A stretch of DNA of 58,388 bases from Terriglobia bacterium (GCA_020073545.1 JAIQEZ010000011.1:1-58388), one strand, 5' to 3'; shown: positions 14,648 through 24,569, counted from the first letter of the stretch. The notes: generated by a model from the letters alone, not told the origin. A program made the numbers and translations.

Positions 14648-17600
14648 ATGCGTCCACACTTCAGGGTTCTGCGGATTCTCTCCGCCCTTGCTGCGACTCT
14701 ATTGCTCGCCAGCCTGGTTTTCGCTTCTCTTGACCGGGGGCAGATTCAAGGCACGGTGACCGACCCGCAAGGCGCCGTCGTGCCGGGAGTGGCGGTCTTG
14801 GTCACGAACGTGGATACCGGCGTTCAAAGCAAACTGACTACCAACTCCGCGGGCATCTATCTGGCGGCGGATTTGGTGCCGGGCAAGTACACCATTCACT
14901 TCGGGGCATCGGGCTTCAGCCCACTGGAATTCGCCGGGGTGATGGTCACGGCGGGCACGACGGTGACGGAGGATGCCCAACTGAAAATCGGGCCCACAGC
15001 CCAGAGGGTAGAAGTCACCGCCCAGGCGCAAGTCGTGCAGACCACTTCCTCGAATTTCAGCACGGGGGTCGGCAGGCGCTACCTTGACAACCTCCCTCTG
15101 CAGGGTCGGGATATCCAGACCCTGGTTCAGCTTTTCCCGGGAGTCATCCAATCGAGCGGGCCTTCCGGGGCGGTGTTTGGCTCCAACAGCCAGTTTGGTG
15201 GCTTCCCTGACCCGCTTCACCTGGTGGGCTCGAGTGTCAGTGCCAATGGGGGTCAGGCGGGCGCCAACGCGTGGTTTTTGGAGGGAGCCCTGAACGCCAC
15301 GGTCGGCGCGGAGGCTGCAACCGTCAATCCCTCGCCAGACGCCGTCTCCGAGTTCAACATCGTTCAGAATGGTTTGGCGGCCGAGTATGGTCGCACCAGC
15401 GGTATGGTCGTTAACGTGGTGCTGAAGTCCGGCACCAACGACCTCCACGGGTCTGCGTCTATCCTCAACCGAAATTCAGTGTTCAGCGCCACCAATCCCT
15501 TCGCGCGGCGCGACACGAACGGCGACCCCTTCCTGCAACCGTGGGTGAACTGGAACAACTTCAGCGGAACTTGGGGCGGGCCGGTTTACATTCCCGGCGT
15601 TTACAACGGGAAGAATAGGACTTTCTTCTTCGTTTCCGAGGAAATTTCCCTGCTTCACGAGCGACAGAACAAGATCTTGACCGTTCCCACGGCCGCCGAA
15701 AAGATCGGAAATTTCACCGGGGATCCGAGATATGCGGCCCAGTGCGATCCTGCCAATGGTGTGGTGAACTGCATCTATGATCCCTCCACGACAAGATGGA
15801 ATGATGCCAAAGGCTGGTTCGACCGCGATCCTTTCACCACGCCGGTCATCCCCCCCACCCGTATCGATCCGCTGGCCAAGTTCTATCTCGACACCATTCC
15901 CAGTCCGAATTTTGTAGACCCGCTCTCGCCGTGCGGCATTTACTGCAACAACTACCTGGGCGCGGTGGGGAGCAGCATGACCACGCACAATGCCTCGGTG
16001 AAGATCGACCACACCCTCACCGACAAGCACCGGCTGTTCGCTTCCTGGCTTTTCAATCCGAGCTACTACGACAACTACCGCTACCCCTGGAATGGTCCCA
16101 CGGCTCAGACCAATACGGGCATTGCGGGAGCCAATCCCTACGACACTCGAAACCAACTCGCGATCCTTGGGCTTACCTCGACCCTTACCCCGACGGTTAT
16201 TAACGATTTCCGGTTCTCGTTTGGACGCCAGAACCTCATGGCCCGGCCCAATCCTGAGAGCATAACGAACAACAAAGATGTACAGCAGCAGGTCGCGGGG
16301 CTGAACTTCTGGCTTTTCGAGCCCTCCCAGGCCGTACCCACCATTTCCTTCTGGAATGTCGACAGTAACTTCTCGTTCGGCCCGGTTCAGTACCAGAATG
16401 GCAGCATGGGGCAGCAGGCTTACACCCTGAGCGACAACGTCACCAAGATCTGGGGCCGCCACACAATCAAAACGGGCTATACATTCAGAAGGAACAACCT
16501 CTGGGGCAATTCGCCGGCGGGTTATAACCTCAACTTCGATGGCGGCTTGACCAACAACCCTGATAACGGTTCGGGCGGGAGCGGACTGGCCCAGTTCTTG
16601 CTAGGTGCGATGGGAGAGGGCGCGGGTAGTTCCGCCGTTCAGTATGCTCCCTGGCAGACCAATGATGACTGGGCCGCCTTCGGCCAGGACGATATCCGGG
16701 TGGCGAAGAGCTTCACCCTGAGCCTGGGACTGCGGTGGGACGTTTACGGCTGGATCCGCGAACGCCACAACATGCTGGCGAACTTCGACCTCTCGCAGAA
16801 GAATCCCCAAGTGAATTCCCTGGGCAAGATCGTTTACCCGGGAACACCGAGCCACCCCGATCGTAATCTCTTCCCGGCCAACAAGGACAGCTTCGGCCCC
16901 CGGATCGGTTTTGCATGGTCGCCGTTTGGGAACGACAAGACGGTCATCCGCGGCGGCTACGGACTCGTGTACAGTAACAGTCTGTCGGCGGCCTTTGGCC
17001 AGGGGAACGGTGCCTTTTCGACCATGGGGTCTTACGTCCCAGTGTACACGCCATGGGCCGACCAGTATTACTACATGCTGGTCGGTTGGACCCTGAGTCA
17101 GGGCGCTCCGTCGCTGGTCTTCCCGGACCTGAACGCTAACCGAAAAAACCAATACCAATTTGTAGGCGACCCGACGAACATCTACGGTTTCATCAAAGGC
17201 GACAAGGACCCTTACATTCAGCAGTGGAACCTCTCCGTCCAGCGGGAACTGCCCGGCAATATTCTGATCAGCGCGGCCTACGTTGGCAGCCACGGCTCGC
17301 ATCTGCTCGGAGACGAAATCCGGAATACCAATCAGGTGTCAAAGAGGGACATGGCGAGAGTTCGATGGGCGATCAGCGATTACGTCTACACGGTCGATCC
17401 GTCCTTCGATGGTATCTTTGGTGATTGCGGCCGGTGGTACGATCCCAACCAGGTAGTCTGCTCAGGATGGTACGCCCTCGAGCCCTACCCGTTCTGGTGG
17501 TCCGTTCAGGCTATGCTCTCGCCGGACGGCTACAACAAGTATCATTCCGCCCAGTTGCGAGTGGAGAAGCGGTATTCGTACGGGCTCAATTTCATCGGCG

Positions 17601-18481
17601 CGTACACCTACTCCAAGAACATCGTAAGCGCAGGGCTCGGGGCGCTGGCGGCAAACACCATGGGTCCCACCACGATCGGCAATCGGGGCGTGGGCCGTCT
17701 GGCTCATATTCCCGGGGCGGCGGGCGGCGGCGTTGTGGACGGCTCCACGCATACGGGCGCGGAGGACCTCCAGAATCTCCGCCGGTACGACGCTCTCTCC
17801 CCCGACGACACGACTCATGTCTTCAACTTCGCCTCGACTTACGAACTGCCGTTTGGCAAGGGGAAGCACTTCGCGAATGTCGGGGGCTGGGCCAACGCCT
17901 TGGTCGGTGGCTGGAAACTGACCCAGAACTGGAACGTCCAGTCAGGCGTGCCGATGTTCTTCGATACAGGCGCCTGCGATGGCGCGTATGGATACGTGAG
18001 CTGCCGGCCCAACCTAGTTGGCGATCTCTCTGCGGGCCGGAGTAGCAAAACGCGACTGCAGCAGGAGCAGCAGTGGTACAACCCCAGTGCCCTCTGCGCC
18101 CCATGGGGATGTGACCAGGCGTTGACAACCGCTCTTTCCACCGGAGATCACGCCTTCCAGGACAGCGTCGACGGCTTTTGGCAGCTCGGCAACATCGGCT
18201 TGCGTCCGCCTTCGGGACGCATTCCTGGTTACTGGAATGCCGATCTGTCCCTGGGGAAGGACTTCCGCCTTACAGAGACCCGGTATTTCAATTTCCGCTG
18301 GGACGTCTTCAACGCTCTGAACCATCAGAACCTCGGTGTCCCGGATAGCCACTGGTGCTTGCCGCCGGGGCCGAACGGCGAGACGGACTACGTCCGCACT
18401 TTCGGATGCTCGTTTGGCCAGATCACTAACGTCCAGACCGACCCTCGCGCCATGCAGTTCTCACTCAAGTTCTACTGGTAG
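14648..18481 (+). CDS. Oar-like TonB-dependent receptor with carboxypeptidase-regulatory domain
   Basis: About 1277 residues, outer membrane. A signal peptide (residues 1-27) precedes a CarboxypepD_reg-like domain (~30-105, starting GQIQGTVTDPQGAVVPG). A plug domain follows (LPLQGRDIQTLVQLFPGV) and then a long beta barrel ending QFSLKFYW, with the terminal aromatic expected for BAM recognition. The family is highly expanded in Acidobacteriota and is thought to take up large substrates such as glycans; the substrate here is unknown. GGAAGGAGGG precedes the ATG. The gene begins ~40 bases after a broken copy of the beta-propeller gene and is followed by the intact copy. No TonB box was identified with confidence. 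Confidence 0.9.
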   Translation: MRPHFRVLRILSALAATLLLASLVFASLDRGQIQGTVTDPQGAVVPGVAVLVTNVDTGVQSKLTTNSAGIYLAADLVPGKYTIHFGASGFSPLEFAGVMVTAGTTVTEDAQLKIGPTAQRVEVTAQAQVVQTTSSNFSTGVGRRYLDNLPLQGRDIQTLVQLFPGVIQSSGPSGAVFGSNSQFGGFPDPLHLVGSSVSANGGQAGANAWFLEGALNATVGAEAATVNPSPDAVSEFNIVQNGLAAEYGRTSGMVVNVVLKSGTNDLHGSASILNRNSVFSATNPFARRDTNGDPFLQPWVNWNNFSGTWGGPVYIPGVYNGKNRTFFFVSEEISLLHERQNKILTVPTAAEKIGNFTGDPRYAAQCDPANGVVNCIYDPSTTRWNDAKGWFDRDPFTTPVIPPTRIDPLAKFYLDTIPSPNFVDPLSPCGIYCNNYLGAVGSSMTTHNASVKIDHTLTDKHRLFASWLFNPSYYDNYRYPWNGPTAQTNTGIAGANPYDTRNQLAILGLTSTLTPTVINDFRFSFGRQNLMARPNPESITNNKDVQQQVAGLNFWLFEPSQAVPTISFWNVDSNFSFGPVQYQNGSMGQQAYTLSDNVTKIWGRHTIKTGYTFRRNNLWGNSPAGYNLNFDGGLTNNPDNGSGGSGLAQFLLGAMGEGAGSSAVQYAPWQTNDDWAAFGQDDIRVAKSFTLSLGLRWDVYGWIRERHNMLANFDLSQKNPQVNSLGKIVYPGTPSHPDRNLFPANKDSFGPRIGFAWSPFGNDKTVIRGGYGLVYSNSLSAAFGQGNGAFSTMGSYVPVYTPWADQYYYMLVGWTLSQGAPSLVFPDLNANRKNQYQFVGDPTNIYGFIKGDKDPYIQQWNLSVQRELPGNILISAAYVGSHGSHLLGDEIRNTNQVSKRDMARVRWAISDYVYTVDPSFDGIFGDCGRWYDPNQVVCSGWYALEPYPFWWSVQAMLSPDGYNKYHSAQLRVEKRYSYGLNFIGAYTYSKNIVSAGLGALAANTMGPTTIGNRGVGRLAHIPGAAGGGVVDGSTHTGAEDLQNLRRYDALSPDDTTHVFNFASTYELPFGKGKHFANVGGWANALVGGWKLTQNWNVQSGVPMFFDTGACDGAYGYVSCRPNLVGDLSAGRSSKTRLQQEQQWYNPSALCAPWGCDQALTTALSTGDHAFQDSVDGFWQLGNIGLRPPSGRIPGYWNADLSLGKDFRLTETRYFNFRWDVFNALNHQNLGVPDSHWCLPPGPNGETDYVRTFGCSFGQITNVQTDPRAMQFSLKFYW

Positions 18482-18845
18482 CAATCCGGGCGCGGGTAAG
18501 TCCACGAAGATTCCAGACTCCAGAGGTCCTGTGCAGGCGCCCAGCCTGCGCAGGGCTTTCCTGGGGACGCTCGCCTGGGCCAGTCTCAGTGGTGATCCGC
18601 TCGCGTGGGATTGGGTCAATCGCTGCGGCGAGAGGTTGCGAGGCCTGAAGCTCGATCTCGCCCAGGCCGACGCGCGCACCGGCGTGGTGCACTCGCACAT
18701 GATGTGCCAGTTTCATTCTTATACCGGCGACGCAAGGTACCTGGAAGCCGTCAAGGCGCCGAAGGCTTGGTTCGAATAGCAGACGCGACCTCACCTGAAG
18801 AAACAGTGCAGGGGTTTTGACGCGCAATTTGATAGTATTGCCAGC
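18482..18845. other. Gap between receptor and beta-propeller gene, with coding remnant
   Basis: Holds a degenerate coding fragment (18510-18779) and the leader of the next gene. From 18763 the sequence is repeated at 14094. Confidence 0.5.
18510..18779 (+). pseudogene. Degenerate coding fragment of unknown family
   Basis: The frame reads DWVNRCGERLRGLKLDLAQ then a stretch ending HSHMMCQFHSYTGDARYLEA and KAWFE before a stop. It has the feel of a helical (alpha/alpha toroid) segment, but I cannot assign a family. There is no credible start: the frame opens only inside the preceding receptor gene. The KAWFE-stop end is repeated at 14094-14109. Confidence 0.35.
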
Positions 18846-19856
18846 ATGAGACTCTTATTTGCATTTCTTGTTCTGGCCGCGCCGCTTGCGGCTCAAAGGA
18901 AGCCGGGGAACCCGCTGGAGAATCTGCCTCCCAACATCGAGATGCTGACCCATTTCGGGGAGCGTGCGGACATTTCCCCGGATAACCAGCGTGTTGCCTT
19001 CATGGCGAAAAGTTTCGGCGACGCCATGGGCATCGACCTGAACACGCGGATCATCCAATGCCTAACCTGCAACGTGCCTGGTGCGGCATTCCTCCGCGTG
19101 ATGCACCTGGTCACGGGCGATTACATCCTGATCGGCCCGGATCACTTCGAGAACATCCACACCAGCCGCACGCGCGACAATGAATTGTGGTTCCTGAGCA
19201 AGGAGCGCGGGTCCAGGCCCGTCAAATTGGGGCAAAAGATGAGCGAAGGCGCGGCGATTTCAAAGAAGACTCTGAAAGTCGCTTTCTCGCAGACATCAGC
19301 CCAGGCGCCGGACCTCGCGCCGGAGGCTTCACGACTGGTGGTGGCTGACCTGGATCTTTCCGGGGGTACGCCCAAACTGATCAACAAGAAGACGGTGTAC
19401 GAGAGCAAGGAGCGAAGCTGCGTGCTGGAAGCCCAAGACTTCTACGACAACGACGCGAAGATGGTTTTCACCTGCTATGAACCGCCTGGGGCGGCGTCGG
19501 TCATGGGAATTGACCTCGAGACAGGCAAAGTGACCAACTTCTCGAAAGCGCCGGGCAGTTACAACGAACCGGAAGGGATCTTCCCCGATGGACTCTACAC
19601 GGCCGTCGAGGCGGACCGCCAGTGTGAGCGGCTCGGCGGCCAGCGTGGCCCCGGGAACATCGACATTTGGAAGCTGAAACTGGACGGAACAGGGAAAGAC
19701 TTCGTCCGGCTGACGAACTTCAACGACTACGAGGGGGGTAAGGCGTCTAACCCCGTGGTCTCGACAGATGGGCGATTCATGGCATTTCAGGCTGCCAGGA
19801 CGACGGATCCTGCCGGTGTGGGTTACGGCATCCTGCTGTACTGGTTCAAGAAATGA
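18846..19856 (+). CDS. Exported WD40-like (PD40/TolB-type) beta-propeller protein
   Basis: 336 residues with a signal peptide (MRLLFAFLVLAAPLAAQ). Repeated SPDNQRVAFMA and STDGRFMAFQAA motifs are typical of PD40/TolB-like propeller blades, and the middle carries several blade-like strands. Such proteins act as periplasmic or surface binding scaffolds; the partner is unknown. A truncated second copy lies 4.7 kb upstream. The gene ends only three bases from the end of the convergent TPR gene (19860), leaving no room for a separate terminator. Confidence 0.8.
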   Translation: MRLLFAFLVLAAPLAAQRKPGNPLENLPPNIEMLTHFGERADISPDNQRVAFMAKSFGDAMGIDLNTRIIQCLTCNVPGAAFLRVMHLVTGDYILIGPDHFENIHTSRTRDNELWFLSKERGSRPVKLGQKMSEGAAISKKTLKVAFSQTSAQAPDLAPEASRLVVADLDLSGGTPKLINKKTVYESKERSCVLEAQDFYDNDAKMVFTCYEPPGAASVMGIDLETGKVTNFSKAPGSYNEPEGIFPDGLYTAVEADRQCERLGGQRGPGNIDIWKLKLDGTGKDFVRLTNFNDYEGGKASNPVVSTDGRFMAFQAARTTDPAGVGYGILLYWFKK

Positions 19857-19859
19857 TGT

Positions 19860-21578
19860 TCAGGGGTTCGTCTTGGGGGGTTCGTCCGCCGTGAAGACGA
19901 ATTGTTGGATCTCGTGCCGGCGCTTTTCAGTTTCGGTGACTTGTTGTTTGTGCAGCTTGTCGTAAAGCTGGAATTCTTCCTGGCCGCGTTCCTTGTTGCC
20001 GGTGCGAGCGTAGGCCTGCGCCAAGCGGTAATGAGGGTCAGGATCGTCGGGCTTGAGTCGGATGGCGGCCTGGAACTCCGGAATGGCCTCTTGATCGCGG
20101 CGCTGGTCGTGAAGAAGGACCCCGAGCTGAAGATGGGCGTCCGCCAATCGCGGGTCGAGTGAGATCGATTTCCGGAGCAGGGCCTCAACCGCCGCCAAAT
20201 CTACCCCCTGAGCGCCCCCCCGCGTGCCTTTCCAGGAACTGAGGGCGTAGTAGTAACAAGCAAACGCGTTGTCAGGGTTCGTTTCCATGAACCGCTTCAT
20301 TCGCTTCGCGACCTCATGGGCCTTCCCCACCGAGACGTTGTACATCTTGCCGAGAAAGAGGTAGGGTCGCGGGTCCGAGGGATTCAGGTCCGAAGCGTGG
20401 CAGAGCGCCTCGATGGCTCCGTCGTAAAGGCTGCGGGAATAATAGGCGATGCCCAATCCGATGTACATCCGCTGAGAGTTGGGATAAAGCGCAACGCCGC
20501 GCTTGAAAACTTCAACAGCAGGTTCAATGGTTTCGTGGAGGAGCAATTCGTTCCCCCAGTCAAAGAGGTTCTTCTCGTTGGGGTCCAGGTGCGCGGCAAG
20601 CTGGTATTCCTTGACTGCGGAGATCGGATCGCCCCGAGCCTCATCGACCTCCCCGAGCAGGTTGTGGAGTTCGGCGGCGTCTTTCCGCCGGAGCATGTCC
20701 TGCAATAAAGATCGCGCGGGGCCAGGGTTTTTTGTCTCGAGGTAGGCGACGGCGAGATCGTATCCGTTGGCGTAGTCTTCGGGCTTCAACTTTTGCGCTT
20801 TTTCAAGGTAAGGGATACCGGTTTTCAAATCGCCCTCCGAAAGATAAAACTCCCCAAGTTGATGATTGGCCTCGAAACTGTCGCGATGGGCCCGGAAGGC
20901 GGTTTGGAGCTCGCGTTCCGCCTGCGCGGCTTCGGGGCTTCCCGGTTCTCGGGGCCGGGTCTTGGGCACGCTGCCGGTGAGCCTGGGGCCCTCACTCATC
21001 AAACGTTGCGGGCTCTGGGCTTGTGAGGAGTACCCGGCTGCGTCGATCGTGGTCTTGACCGCGCTGGCCTTTAAGGGGGTGTCGTCGTAATAGCCGGGCT
21101 GGGGTGGGACGGGGGGCGCCTGGCCTGGACCCGGCGGGGCCGCCGCTACGAGAAGCAAGTCCACGGTGGTGGAAGTTCCGCCCGTAACCCGCACCGCGGT
21201 TCGCGTCGCAGCCTGATAACCGGCAGCTTCAGCGGAAAGGGTGTACGTGCCGGGTTCCACCGAGGCAAACGAATAATGCCCACTCTGATCCGCGGCGACG
21301 GATTGCCGGCTCCCATCGGCAGCCGCCAGCGTCACCTTTGCACCGGGAATCGGGGCTTGGGAAGGACCGGCCACGATTCCCGTCACAGTGCCTTTCTCGC
21401 CTGCTAGGAGGCAGCCCGCTCCCACCAGGAAGGCCAGCAGCCAGCCCAGAAGGGCAGCCCTGACGAGCGCGCCGTCAGTTAAAGGTCGGGGTTTGCGTTG
21501 ACCCTTGGCAGCACGCGAAGAAGCGAGCTTGTGTGGAGAGCCTTCCGCCGCGAAGTGGTCTATCCCAGCCATCGACAT
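19860..21578 (-). CDS. Membrane-anchored or secreted TPR protein with carboxypeptidase-regulatory-like domain
   Basis: About 572 residues from ATG 21578. A hydrophobic segment at ~38-58 (LGWLLAFLVGAGCLLAG) serves as signal or anchor. A CarboxypepD_reg-like beta sandwich follows (GTVTGIVAGPSQAPIPGAKV to TVDLLL), then a Pro-rich linker, then about nine TPR-type repeats to near the end. The TPR part is a paralogue of the gene at 24570-25970; both share HNLL, AAHLDPNE and NLFDWG motifs in the same order. TPR proteins scaffold protein complexes; the partner is unknown. Charged C-terminus KTNP. Confidence 0.82.
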   Translation of the reverse strand: MSMAGIDHFAAEGSPHKLASSRAAKGQRKPRPLTDGALVRAALLGWLLAFLVGAGCLLAGEKGTVTGIVAGPSQAPIPGAKVTLAAADGSRQSVAADQSGHYSFASVEPGTYTLSAEAAGYQAATRTAVRVTGGTSTTVDLLLVAAAPPGPGQAPPVPPQPGYYDDTPLKASAVKTTIDAAGYSSQAQSPQRLMSEGPRLTGSVPKTRPREPGSPEAAQAERELQTAFRAHRDSFEANHQLGEFYLSEGDLKTGIPYLEKAQKLKPEDYANGYDLAVAYLETKNPGPARSLLQDMLRRKDAAELHNLLGEVDEARGDPISAVKEYQLAAHLDPNEKNLFDWGNELLLHETIEPAVEVFKRGVALYPNSQRMYIGLGIAYYSRSLYDGAIEALCHASDLNPSDPRPYLFLGKMYNVSVGKAHEVAKRMKRFMETNPDNAFACYYYALSSWKGTRGGAQGVDLAAVEALLRKSISLDPRLADAHLQLGVLLHDQRRDQEAIPEFQAAIRLKPDDPDPHYRLAQAYARTGNKERGQEEFQLYDKLHKQQVTETEKRRHEIQQFVFTADEPPKTNP

Positions 21579-21758
21579 TCCTGACTCGGCGCCGCCTGAG
21601 AAGACAATTGTAGCATCACGCTTCAGGCACAACCAAGACCCGCGCGGGCGCCTTGCATTGAAAAGGACTGGTGCTGGGAATATAATTCAGGACTCCTCGA
21701 ATCAGCGGGGCCGAACGAGGCTGGATTCAGAGTGAAGTCACTCTCGAGAGGTTTATTC

Positions 21759-22988
21759 ATGGAGAATAGACTTCGCCTAGACACCCAGGTAGACACCAAG
21801 CTTGCCAGCGATCTTGAGTTGCTTGCGGACCCTTCCAAGCGGACGTTCCTGCGCGCGGCGGGATTGCTCGTGGCTGGCCTTGTGGCGCCGCAGGTAGGCG
21901 CCCGCCAGAGCCTTCCTGGCGCTGTCGGCCCCGGCCAGAAGGTTGTCGTCGTCATTCCTGGTGGTGTGCGCCACGCCGAGTCTTTTTCGCCCGAGGGGCT
22001 GGTGAATATCCCCCACTTGGCGGGAGACCTGCTCCCCAAGGCCCTGTTCTATCCTCGCACGCGCAACGAAGGCGTGACCGCGCACTTCAACGCGATATCG
22101 AGCATCCTCACCGGGAACTGGCAGCGCGTGGACGACTGGGGAAAGCTTGCCCCGACCACTCCCACCCTGTTCGAGCAATTTCGCAAGCGGCTCCGCGTCG
22201 ATCGGAGTGAGACCTGGGTTGTGGCCAGCAATAAGGCGCTTACCAGCCTGATCGGCGCGAGCTCGGCTTCGGACTATGGCCCGGCGTATGGCGCCAACGT
22301 GGTGTTTCCCAAGCAGCTGATGCTCACGGCTGTCGCCGACGCTCTCCGCCGGGGACGAGCCGCCAACATGGCTGATCGGGCCAAGGTTGAGGCCGAGCTG
22401 GAGAGCGCGATGGAAGGGAGCAACTACGAAGGGCTGGGCTGGACGGTGTTCGACGCAGCCGAGCGGCTTGATCCCCGCGTGCGGAGCAGTATTGAGAACG
22501 CCATCACCAGTTTCGTGCGGGGCGGCGGCCCGACCTCCGGCGACGAGCTCACCTTTTTCGTCAGCCGTGAGGTCATGCGTAAGTTCTCACCTCGCTTGTT
22601 AGTGGTCATTTTTTCGGACGTGGAGGTGGCGCACTTCGGCTCTTATGCGCTCCACCTGTCGGGCATCCGAACGGCAGATCGCCTTGCCTACCAACTGTGG
22701 CAGGAGGTGGAAGCGAACCCCGAATACCGGGGGAGGACCACGATGGTGATTCTCCCCGAGTTCGGGCGGGATCCTGATGGCTCAACGACGAACGGATTCT
22801 TCAATCACCGTGCTAATGAAGAGTCAACCCGGACCACCTGGATGATGGCTCTGGGGGCAGCCGTCGACAAGCCTCAAATCATCGAACGTCCCGTTCGCCA
22901 CATCGATCTTTGCCCGACACTCGCGGGCCTGCTGGGTTACCCGCCTCTGGATTCGCAAGGCGCAATGCTGCGAGAGTTCCGAGGTTAG
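21759..22988 (+). CDS. Exported alkaline-phosphatase/sulfatase-fold protein
   Basis: About 409 residues from ATG 21759 (GAGAGG eight bases upstream). The N-terminus has SKRTFLRAAGLLVAGLV, a Tat-like signal with Lys-Arg instead of Arg-Arg. The body shows the alkaline phosphatase superfamily plan: KVVVVIPGGVRHAESFSPEG near the start, LLVVIFSDVEVAHFGSY in the middle, and a C-terminal HIDLCPTLAGLLGYP. The usual nucleophile position after the first strand (D-G-L/V) reads PGGV, so the canonical nucleophile is not obvious and activity is uncertain. It is followed by an unknown gene on the same strand, and the pair lies between two TPR paralogues on the other strand. Confidence 0.72.
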   Translation: MENRLRLDTQVDTKLASDLELLADPSKRTFLRAAGLLVAGLVAPQVGARQSLPGAVGPGQKVVVVIPGGVRHAESFSPEGLVNIPHLAGDLLPKALFYPRTRNEGVTAHFNAISSILTGNWQRVDDWGKLAPTTPTLFEQFRKRLRVDRSETWVVASNKALTSLIGASSASDYGPAYGANVVFPKQLMLTAVADALRRGRAANMADRAKVEAELESAMEGSNYEGLGWTVFDAAERLDPRVRSSIENAITSFVRGGGPTSGDELTFFVSREVMRKFSPRLLVVIFSDVEVAHFGSYALHLSGIRTADRLAYQLWQEVEANPEYRGRTTMVILPEFGRDPDGSTTNGFFNHRANEESTRTTWMMALGAAVDKPQIIERPVRHIDLCPTLAGLLGYPPLDSQGAMLREFRG

Positions 22989-23152
22989 CAGCTTGCAGAA
23001 AAGCCCCGGTTTGTCAGGGCGAGCAAAGCGCAACATCTCTGTCTCGCGGAAAAGCAAGAGATCCTACTCAGCGCGCCGGATGACAAGGGGTTAGCTCCGC
23101 ACAGGTCGAGATGAATTCGGGGCGGGCGAGATTCCATAACCAGGAAGGTATC

Positions 23153-24457
23153 ATGCGGGTCGAGGAGAAGTTGCCGGAGGAAGTTCAGGACGCTTTGCGG
23201 AAAGGCCTGCTCAAACGCCTACCGATGACCTTCCTTCCCTATGTCAATCAACAACTCCGCGAGTGGGATTACCTTTTCCCCAACGAACGGCAGTCCGTTC
23301 TGAGGTTACTCCTTTACGTGGAGGGCCTGAACCAGGAGCAGTGTTCCGACCTCTTCCGGGATGTCGTGCAGCTCGAAGAGAAGATGGGGGTACGCCACTG
23401 GCAGTTCTCGACCAGCGAACAGACCATCCTTAACGCCTCTCTGCTTGCCCGCTCGCCATACTATCAGGAATGGCGGCGCGCCGTGCAGGCGGTCTTCGAT
23501 GCGGCTGAGCAGCATGCGCTGAGGACGAACGGCGCCGCGGTCAAGTCAAGAAATCGACTGGTTCTGCTCGTCATCCCCCGGCCTCTCCCCGTCGATCCGG
23601 CGAGCGTTTGGCGCCGGTGGCAGGGAGTCGGCCGGCCTCTGAAGCTCGATCTCGCCCTATCCGGCGAATCCCCCAGCCCTTTGGAAACCCTTCTCGCAGG
23701 CATACCCAGCGCGGCCGGTGGGCGTTCCGGAGGACTGCTGGATGTTGCGTTGCGCCGCCCGGACGCCCCGCCTGCGAACGCCTGGGTTGTTGATGCTGGA
23801 ACCAGCCTGGTCGATCATGTACTGAAGCCAGAGCCTACTCGCACGACCGCGGACCAGGCTATCTTGCTGAGCTACTGGCGGCTGGCTCCCTACCGGGAGA
23901 GCTTCTCGCGCGAAATGAACACCATGCGCAAGGACCTGGCCGACGCCGATGCGGTGTATGACCGCCTGCGCAAGGTGGACGTGACACCGTGGTGTCCTCC
24001 GGAAGTGGCGTCGCAACCGGCAATTAGGGAATTTCTGCGGTCGCTGTTTCTCTCCGGTAACGGCGCCGTGATCTTTGGCAACTCTTTCGTGGAGTGGGCG
24101 GCCTCGGAAGCGTTGCGTCGCGCCCGGCCTTCATTCCTGGCGGCACAATTCGGGGTACGCAGCAAGCCCAAACCTTTCACCGGCGTGGCCCTGTTCGACA
24201 ACCCGGATCAAATCAACCCCCTCCCTGCCGTCGACGACTTGCCGGGCAGCGCCGTGGACGCCGAGATGCTGGCGCTGTACGTGTGGCTGGCCGCCCTTCG
24301 TTTCGAGGAATACCAGCGCTCGACCGTCTGCGTCTGTCTGGCCGAGAGCCTTTCCGAAGCTTACGTTGTCGCCCCGCAGGAATTCGCCCTCGGGCACGAA
24401 ACGGCGCCGGTTACGCTCGACCGGCTCGCCGCCGACCTTCGTGCCTGGATAGCCTAG
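23153..24457 (+). CDS. Hypothetical protein, partner of the phosphatase-fold protein
   Basis: 434 residues, not recognised. No signal peptide and no membrane segment. AGGAAGG lies six bases before ATG 23153. It looks soluble and mainly helical in its N-terminal third (LPMTFLPYVNQQLREWDYLF). A middle part (RLVLLVIPRPLPVDP) resembles the edge strand of an alpha/beta fold. The orientation and 164-base gap suggest cotranscription with the preceding gene. The gap holds a degraded GGATGAC-type repeat. Confidence 0.7.
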   Translation: MRVEEKLPEEVQDALRKGLLKRLPMTFLPYVNQQLREWDYLFPNERQSVLRLLLYVEGLNQEQCSDLFRDVVQLEEKMGVRHWQFSTSEQTILNASLLARSPYYQEWRRAVQAVFDAAEQHALRTNGAAVKSRNRLVLLVIPRPLPVDPASVWRRWQGVGRPLKLDLALSGESPSPLETLLAGIPSAAGGRSGGLLDVALRRPDAPPANAWVVDAGTSLVDHVLKPEPTRTTADQAILLSYWRLAPYRESFSREMNTMRKDLADADAVYDRLRKVDVTPWCPPEVASQPAIREFLRSLFLSGNGAVIFGNSFVEWAASEALRRARPSFLAAQFGVRSKPKPFTGVALFDNPDQINPLPAVDDLPGSAVDAEMLALYVWLAALRFEEYQRSTVCVCLAESLSEAYVVAPQEFALGHETAPVTLDRLAADLRAWIA

Positions 24458-24460
24458 AGG

Positions 24461-24567
24461 CATTGGTGATCTGTGATGGATGATTGGTAATTGAGGATCA
24501 GCGATTGGCGATTGGACCAGAGGGTTTGAGATGAAATTCTCCAACCCCCCATCGCCAATCACCAATG
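24461..24567. terminator. Long hairpin of 7-base-phased repeats between convergent genes
   Basis: Left arm units ATTGGTG, ATCTGTG, ATGGATG, ATTGGTA, ATTGAGG, ATCAGCG, ATTGGCG, ATTGGAC step by exactly 7 bases. The right arm (ATCGCCAATCACCAAT) pairs with parts of it, and an inner stem GGGTTTGAGA/TCTCCAACCC closes the loop. It separates two convergent genes ending at 24457 and 24570, so it probably ends transcription from both sides. A similar structure sits at 31391-31478. Confidence 0.55.
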
Positions 24568-24569
24568 TA

